This document shows, piece after piece, positions 6,457 to 8,556 of a DNA stretch of 8,556 bases (positions are counted from its first letter, which is position 1; each line of letters opens with the position of its first letter). The translations under genes and the position numbers were made by a program. Location: the NCBI GenBank assembly GCA_003451715.1, contig DMJN01000303.1:1-8556 (forward strand). Reading direction: 5' to 3'. The notes beneath the pieces are model-generated. The model ran no database searches. It was given only the letters and a program-made list of their open reading frames with translations, and had not been told where the DNA came from. Source of the DNA: Gammaproteobacteria bacterium (GTDB lineage: Bacteria; Pseudomonadota; Gammaproteobacteria; Pseudomonadales; Pseudohongiellaceae).

Positions 6457-7590
6457 GTGGATTTTTCCTACACCGAAGAACAACAGATGCTTCAGGACAG
6501 CGTGCAGAAGTTTGTTCAGAAAAGTTATGACTTCGGCACCCGCAATGCAATCCTTGCCAGTGATGATGGATACAGCATTGAGAACTGGCAACTGTTTGCC
6601 GAATTGGGTTGGTTGACGGTTCCCTTCAGTGAAGCAGATGGAGGTTTCGGCGGATCCGCGGTGGATCTCATTGTCATGATGGAAGAATTTGGCAAGGCCA
6701 ACCTGGTGGAGCCATTCATGCCGACTGCCATCTTGGGAGGCGGATTAGTGGCCGCATTGGGTGCAGATACTCAGAAGGCGGAATTACTACCTCGAGTGAT
6801 GGACGGTAGCCTGCAGCTGGCCTGTGCCTATGCCGAAAGCACGAGCCGCTTTAATCTGGCCAGCGTAACTACCAGCGCAGAATCCGAAGCCGATAGCTTG
6901 GTGATAAACGGCAGTAAGATTGCAGTACTGAACGGCCCCGGCGCCGACAAATTGCTGGTTGTCGCCCGGGAATCTGGCGCAACTGCAGATAATGCTGGAA
7001 TCTCGGTATTTCTGGTGGACAGCGAGTCTGAGGGAGTATCGATCCAAGCCTATACTAATGTCGATGGCAAGAAAGCAGCCCGGATCGATTTCGATAGCGT
7101 CACCGTACCGGCGGCACAGAGGCTGGGTGAAGCCGGTGGTGCCTTAGCTGCCCTGCAGGCAGTCATCGATCGAGCTATTGTGGCAACCAGCGCCGAAGCA
7201 GTGGGGGCGCTGGAGGCTCTGCTGCAGAAAACCGTGGAATACAGCAAGACGCGCAAGCAATTTGGTACAGCAATAGGTACCTTCCAGGCCTTACAACATC
7301 GCATGGCGGATATGTTTATCGAATGTCAGTTGGCTCGATCGATCGTGATCATGGCAGCCATGAAGCTGGATAGTAGCGAGGGCGAGCTTGAAAAAACCAA
7401 ATCCGTGTCAGCGGCAAAAAGCCGTGTCGGCAGGGCAATTAGGAAAGTTGGCCAGGAGGCCATCCAGATCCACGGCGGCATTGGCATGACCGAAGAGCTG
7501 GATGTCGGACATCTGTTCAAGCGGGTCACGGCTATCGATGTCATGTTTGGCGATGCTGACTATCACACCGAACGCTTCGCTTCGATTTAG
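6457..7590 (+). CDS. Acyl-CoA dehydrogenase, PimD-like small subunit (probably non-catalytic partner)
   Basis: This 377-residue acyl-CoA dehydrogenase family member starts at GTG 6457, with AGAGGT upstream at good spacing; the protein begins DFSYTEEQQMLQDSVQKF as its relatives do. The helical N-domain spans about 1-118, the beta domain about 120-220 and the C-terminal helices about 225-377. The FAD-associated motif RKQFGTAIGTFQALQHRMAD is at 266-285, and QIHGGIGMTEE at 337-347. At the position of the catalytic Glu it has Asp238-Arg239, and the YEGT-type site is HGGIG, so both usual Glu positions are empty. The first-half motif is CAYAESTSRF rather than the standard E-P-x-x-GSD. It resembles PimD-type small subunits, which pair with PimC-type large subunits. 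The 48-base spacing suggests co-expression and an alpha2beta2-type complex as described for ChsE1-ChsE2-like enzymes. Confidence 0.9.
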   Translation: MDFSYTEEQQMLQDSVQKFVQKSYDFGTRNAILASDDGYSIENWQLFAELGWLTVPFSEADGGFGGSAVDLIVMMEEFGKANLVEPFMPTAILGGGLVAALGADTQKAELLPRVMDGSLQLACAYAESTSRFNLASVTTSAESEADSLVINGSKIAVLNGPGADKLLVVARESGATADNAGISVFLVDSESEGVSIQAYTNVDGKKAARIDFDSVTVPAAQRLGEAGGALAALQAVIDRAIVATSAEAVGALEALLQKTVEYSKTRKQFGTAIGTFQALQHRMADMFIECQLARSIVIMAAMKLDSSEGELEKTKSVSAAKSRVGRAIRKVGQEAIQIHGGIGMTEELDVGHLFKRVTAIDVMFGDADYHTERFASI

Positions 7591-7617
7591 GAATCCTGGT
7601 TTTTCCGGCGGACAGTC

Positions 7618-8328
7618 ATGAGTGAATTGATCGTGGTTCGTCATGGGCAGGCATCCTTTGGTGGAGCTTCCTATGACAAATTGAGTGAGCGGGGTATTGA
7701 GCAGGTTCGACACCTGGCACGGCACTGGCGAGACCTGGGTGAGGTGTTTGATTGCGTCTATAGTGGTACGCTGAACCGACAGCAGGAAACTGCCAATGAA
7801 TTACTGCCCCTGGTCAAAGGCTGCCCCGATAAACCCCAGCTACATGCCTCGCTGAACGAATACAATGGCGATCCTCTTCTGCAAATTTATCTGCGAGATC
7901 ACTCGGCCGATGAGGGATTCGATCCTGCCCTGACCTGGCCTGTAAATGATCCGCGTCTGTTTCAGCAATTGTTCGAGGCGGCGACTTCGAGGTGGGTACG
8001 CAATGAGTTGGAACCCGGTGAGCAGGAGCCGACGTTCGAACATTGGTCCAGCTTCAAATCTCGAGTACATGGTGCCCTGGATGAGATCATGAGCCGGCAT
8101 TCAAAGGGTAGCAGGGTGCTGATCTCCACTTCCGGTGGCGTAATCGCCATGGCATTGCAGAGAATTCTGAATTTTCCTGATGAGCAAGTGATCGCCACGA
8201 ACTGGATGGTGCACAATAGCTCGGTAACCCGAATCAAGTACGGAAATGGTAAGCTTTCACTGACACAATTTAACGCTCTATCCCATCTGGAAAAGGATGG
8301 GCTGCAACAACTGGTGACGTACCGATAA
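7618..8328 (+). CDS. Histidine phosphatase superfamily protein with atypical second active-site motif
   Basis: The 236-residue cytosolic protein has the phosphoglycerate-mutase/histidine-phosphatase fold. The N-terminal motif VVRHGQAS places the phospho-accepting residue at His9 with Arg8; Arg54 in GTLNRQQETA and Glu81 in LNEYNGD follow at expected places. The second phosphate-pocket motif, normally SHGG, reads ISTSGGVIAMAL (169-180), so the usual second His is Ser172. That could mean altered or lost phosphatase activity, or a different general acid. The gene is 27 bases behind the dehydrogenase pair and 25 bases ahead of a kinase-like gene, with a weak ribosome binding site (GGCGGA) before ATG. 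The context suggests a phosphorylated CoA-ester or related metabolite as ligand; this is inference. Confidence 0.88.
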   Translation: MSELIVVRHGQASFGGASYDKLSERGIEQVRHLARHWRDLGEVFDCVYSGTLNRQQETANELLPLVKGCPDKPQLHASLNEYNGDPLLQIYLRDHSADEGFDPALTWPVNDPRLFQQLFEAATSRWVRNELEPGEQEPTFEHWSSFKSRVHGALDEIMSRHSKGSRVLISTSGGVIAMALQRILNFPDEQVIATNWMVHNSSVTRIKYGNGKLSLTQFNALSHLEKDGLQQLVTYR

Positions 8329-8342
8329 CTTTTTTCAAACCC

Positions 8343-8347
8343 AGGGA
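8343..8347 (+). promoter_or_regulatory. Ribosome binding site supporting a TTG start
   Basis: AGGGA at 8343-8347 lies six bases before TTG 8354. No in-frame ATG or GTG follows within the family-like N-terminus before the conserved region, so TTG is the best start. Confidence 0.55.
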
Positions 8348-8353
8348 ACTGCT

Positions 8354-8556
8354 TTGGCTGAAAATGCATTAATTGACAAGACAAGTGCCATCAGAGAAGG
8401 CGAAGAGCTGGATCTGGATGCGCTTAAGCAACACCTGGAACCCGTGCTGGGCAATCGGGTAGGCGATATCGAAGTCCAGCAGTTTCCTGGAGGTCACTCC
8501 AACCTGACCTACCTGTTGAGCAGTGGCGACGAGGACTGGGTACTCAGGCGGCCGCC
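8354..8556 (+). CDS. APH-type phosphotransferase family protein (5' part only)
   Basis: The first 67 residues plus two bases are in the window. The visible end, VQQFPGGHSNLTYLL (41-55) followed by WVLRRP (62-67), is the N-lobe nucleotide-binding loop and first strands typical of the aminoglycoside-phosphotransferase-like family near acyl-CoA dehydrogenases, related to the kinase domain of ACAD10/ACAD11 and to LvaA. The VLRRP strand has Arg where many kinases carry Lys. The catalytic HGD and DxE motifs would lie beyond the window. The start is TTG, 25 bases after the preceding stop, in the same operon. An antibiotic-resistance role is unlikely given the context; a small-molecule or acyl-CoA kinase role is more plausible but unproven. 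Confidence 0.8.
   Translation, partial: MAENALIDKTSAIREGEELDLDALKQHLEPVLGNRVGDIEVQQFPGGHSNLTYLLSSGDEDWVLRRP

Noticed and set aside
7962..8384. Open frame of 140 codons on the reverse strand over the histidine-phosphatase gene
   Set aside because: Antisense to a well-supported gene in an operon; no family resemblance.
1..8556. tRNA or rRNA genes, CRISPR arrays, insertion sequences
   Set aside because: No T-loop signature, regularly spaced repeats, transposase motifs or terminal inverted repeats were seen by eye on either strand.

Overview
The window looks like chromosome of a Gram-negative bacterium, most likely a gammaproteobacterium and plausibly a marine heterotroph. This rests on a canonical Pal lipoprotein, a periplasmic PQQ/cytochrome c dehydrogenase, a DUF4105/Lnb-type membrane protein, a PimC/PimD-like acyl-CoA dehydrogenase pair, and base composition near 50% GC. 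The genus cannot be fixed from the sequence. I see no mobile element, CRISPR array, tRNA or rRNA.

Layout. Positions 1-84 hold the last codons of a forward gene, followed by a strong intrinsic terminator (93-141). A reverse gene (156-2288) encodes a secreted quinohemoprotein with an N-terminal c-type heme domain and a PQQ beta-propeller. The 2289-2812 gap has no convincing protein gene but carries a perfect terminator hairpin facing forward with nothing obvious upstream of it, so a small RNA is possible. A forward gene (2813-4189) encodes a DUF4105/Lnb-like protein. It converges on pal (4292-4831, reverse), with a terminator between them.

A 377-base gap (4832-5208) with two further hairpins separates pal from a forward operon that runs off the right edge. 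Its genes are two acyl-CoA dehydrogenase subunits (5209-6408 and 6457-7590), a histidine-phosphatase-fold protein (7618-8328) and the start of an APH-type phosphotransferase (from 8354, TTG start).

How the genes work together. The right-hand operon is a metabolic unit acting on acyl-CoAs. The two dehydrogenases look like complementary halves of one heteromeric enzyme: the first has the candidate catalytic Glu, the second has the RxQFG-type FAD motif. The kinase-like gene recalls systems in which an APH-family kinase works with an acyl-CoA dehydrogenase on 4-hydroxyacyl-CoAs (ACAD10/ACAD11 in animals, LvaA/LvaC in Pseudomonas). The histidine-phosphatase-fold protein between them lacks the usual second catalytic His. 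This operon is the best candidate here for under-described biology. The left half is an envelope and periplasmic neighbourhood. Nothing shows that the two halves are functionally linked.
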